A stretch of DNA of 64,000 bases, from assembly GCF_010726085.1 (NCBI RefSeq), contig NZ_AP022560.1, positions 1,674,001 through 1,738,000 of the forward strand, written 5' to 3'. The stretch comes from Mycolicibacterium moriokaense. GTDB lineage: Bacteria > Actinomycetota > Actinomycetes > Mycobacteriales > Mycobacteriaceae. The position numbers were made by a program, and so were the translations under genes. The notes below the pieces were generated by a model that saw nothing but the letters and a program-made list of their open reading frames with translations, ran no database searches and had not been told where the DNA came from. Positions within the stretch are counted from its first letter, which is position 1; each line of letters opens with the position of its first letter. Shown in pieces: positions 63,947-64,000 of the stretch.

Positions 63947-64000
63947 CAGTGGATTCCTTCGGCGAGGGGTCCCAGCGCGAGCATGGGAAGGAAGGTCAGG
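63946..64000 (-). CDS. kdpA: Potassium-transporting ATPase subunit KdpA, C-terminal end
   Basis: The last 17 codons and stop of a minus-strand gene that continues beyond the window. The visible residues [17 protein letters not shown] match the conserved C-terminus of KdpA, the channel-like subunit. The stop overlaps the kdpB ATG by one base. The gene order is therefore kdpA-B-C-D-E on one strand. Confidence 0.85.
   Translation of the reverse strand, partial: LTFLPMLALGPLAEGIH

Overview
The window is GC-rich actinobacterial DNA and reads as a chromosome segment of a fast-growing mycobacterium (Mycolicibacterium type). Support comes from mycobacterium-specific families (PE-PPE hydrolase, LpqN/LpqT lipoproteins, LpqU, cutinase, RpfB, Pmt, Pks16-type acyl-AMP ligase) and from a gene order that follows M. 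tuberculosis about Rv1000c-Rv1030 (alkB-like, arcA, pmt, rsmI, pabB, metS, tatD, rpfB, ksgA, ispE, pks16, pth, rplY, lpqT, prsA, glmU, tRNA-Gln, tetR, mfd, mazG, lpqU, eno, divIC-like, DUF501, ppx2, kdp). The comparison with M. tuberculosis is from memory, not from a search. Many genes have a TAnnnT -10 element 6-8 nt before an ATG or GTG, which is the mycobacterial leaderless pattern, and I used it to choose several starts.

Layout. 1-5.0 kb: the 3' part of a shikimate-dehydrogenase-like gene, an LpqN-type lipoprotein, a PE-PPE hydrolase, a small secreted protein and two tandem lipoproteins. 4.9-7.2 kb: an AlkB-like gene downstream of soxR, divergent from arginine deiminase, with a good SoxR box between them. 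7.3-12 kb: pmt, rsmI, an amidohydrolase and pabB. 12-16.3 kb: two tandem copies of a flavoprotein plus ECF41 sigma factor module, each with the same promoter motif. 16.4-24.7 kb: metG, tatD, rpfB, rsmA (ksgA), ispE and pks16, with a Ser/Thr kinase gene on the opposite strand between rsmA and ispE. 24.8-30.9 kb: accessory lipid-type genes, including a phosphotransferase, a decayed alpha/beta hydrolase, a TetR regulator, a metal-dependent hydrolase, an Fe-S protein and a cutinase. 30.9-38.7 kb: pth-rplY, an SDR, a DUF559/AbiEi-like nuclease gene bracketed by two inverted palindromes, the glmU-prsA-arsC-lpqT operon, tRNA-Gln and a TetR gene. 38.8-48.9 kb: mfd, a secreted protein with a 30-bp tandem repeat, mazG, lpqU, eno, divIC-like, DUF501 and ppx. 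48.9-57.7 kb: accessory carbon metabolism, namely a Rieske oxygenase, gnd-zwf-paaX, prpE, an epoxide hydrolase, an SRPBCC protein and a DUF309 protein. 57.7-64 kb: kdpA(end)-B-C-D-E, all on the minus strand.

The core genes serve translation (metG, rsmI, rsmA, pth, rplY, tRNA-Gln), cell-wall precursors and growth (glmU, ispE, rpfB, lpqU, divIC-like), PRPP and glycolysis (prsA, eno), DNA repair (mfd, mazG, alkB) and potassium homeostasis (kdp). The unusual material lies in the insertions between them: the palindrome-bracketed nuclease gene, the duplicated ECF41 modules, three families of intergenic palindromes, a candidate coupled leader ORF before pks16, and several operator-like repeats. No insertion sequence, prophage or CRISPR array was seen.
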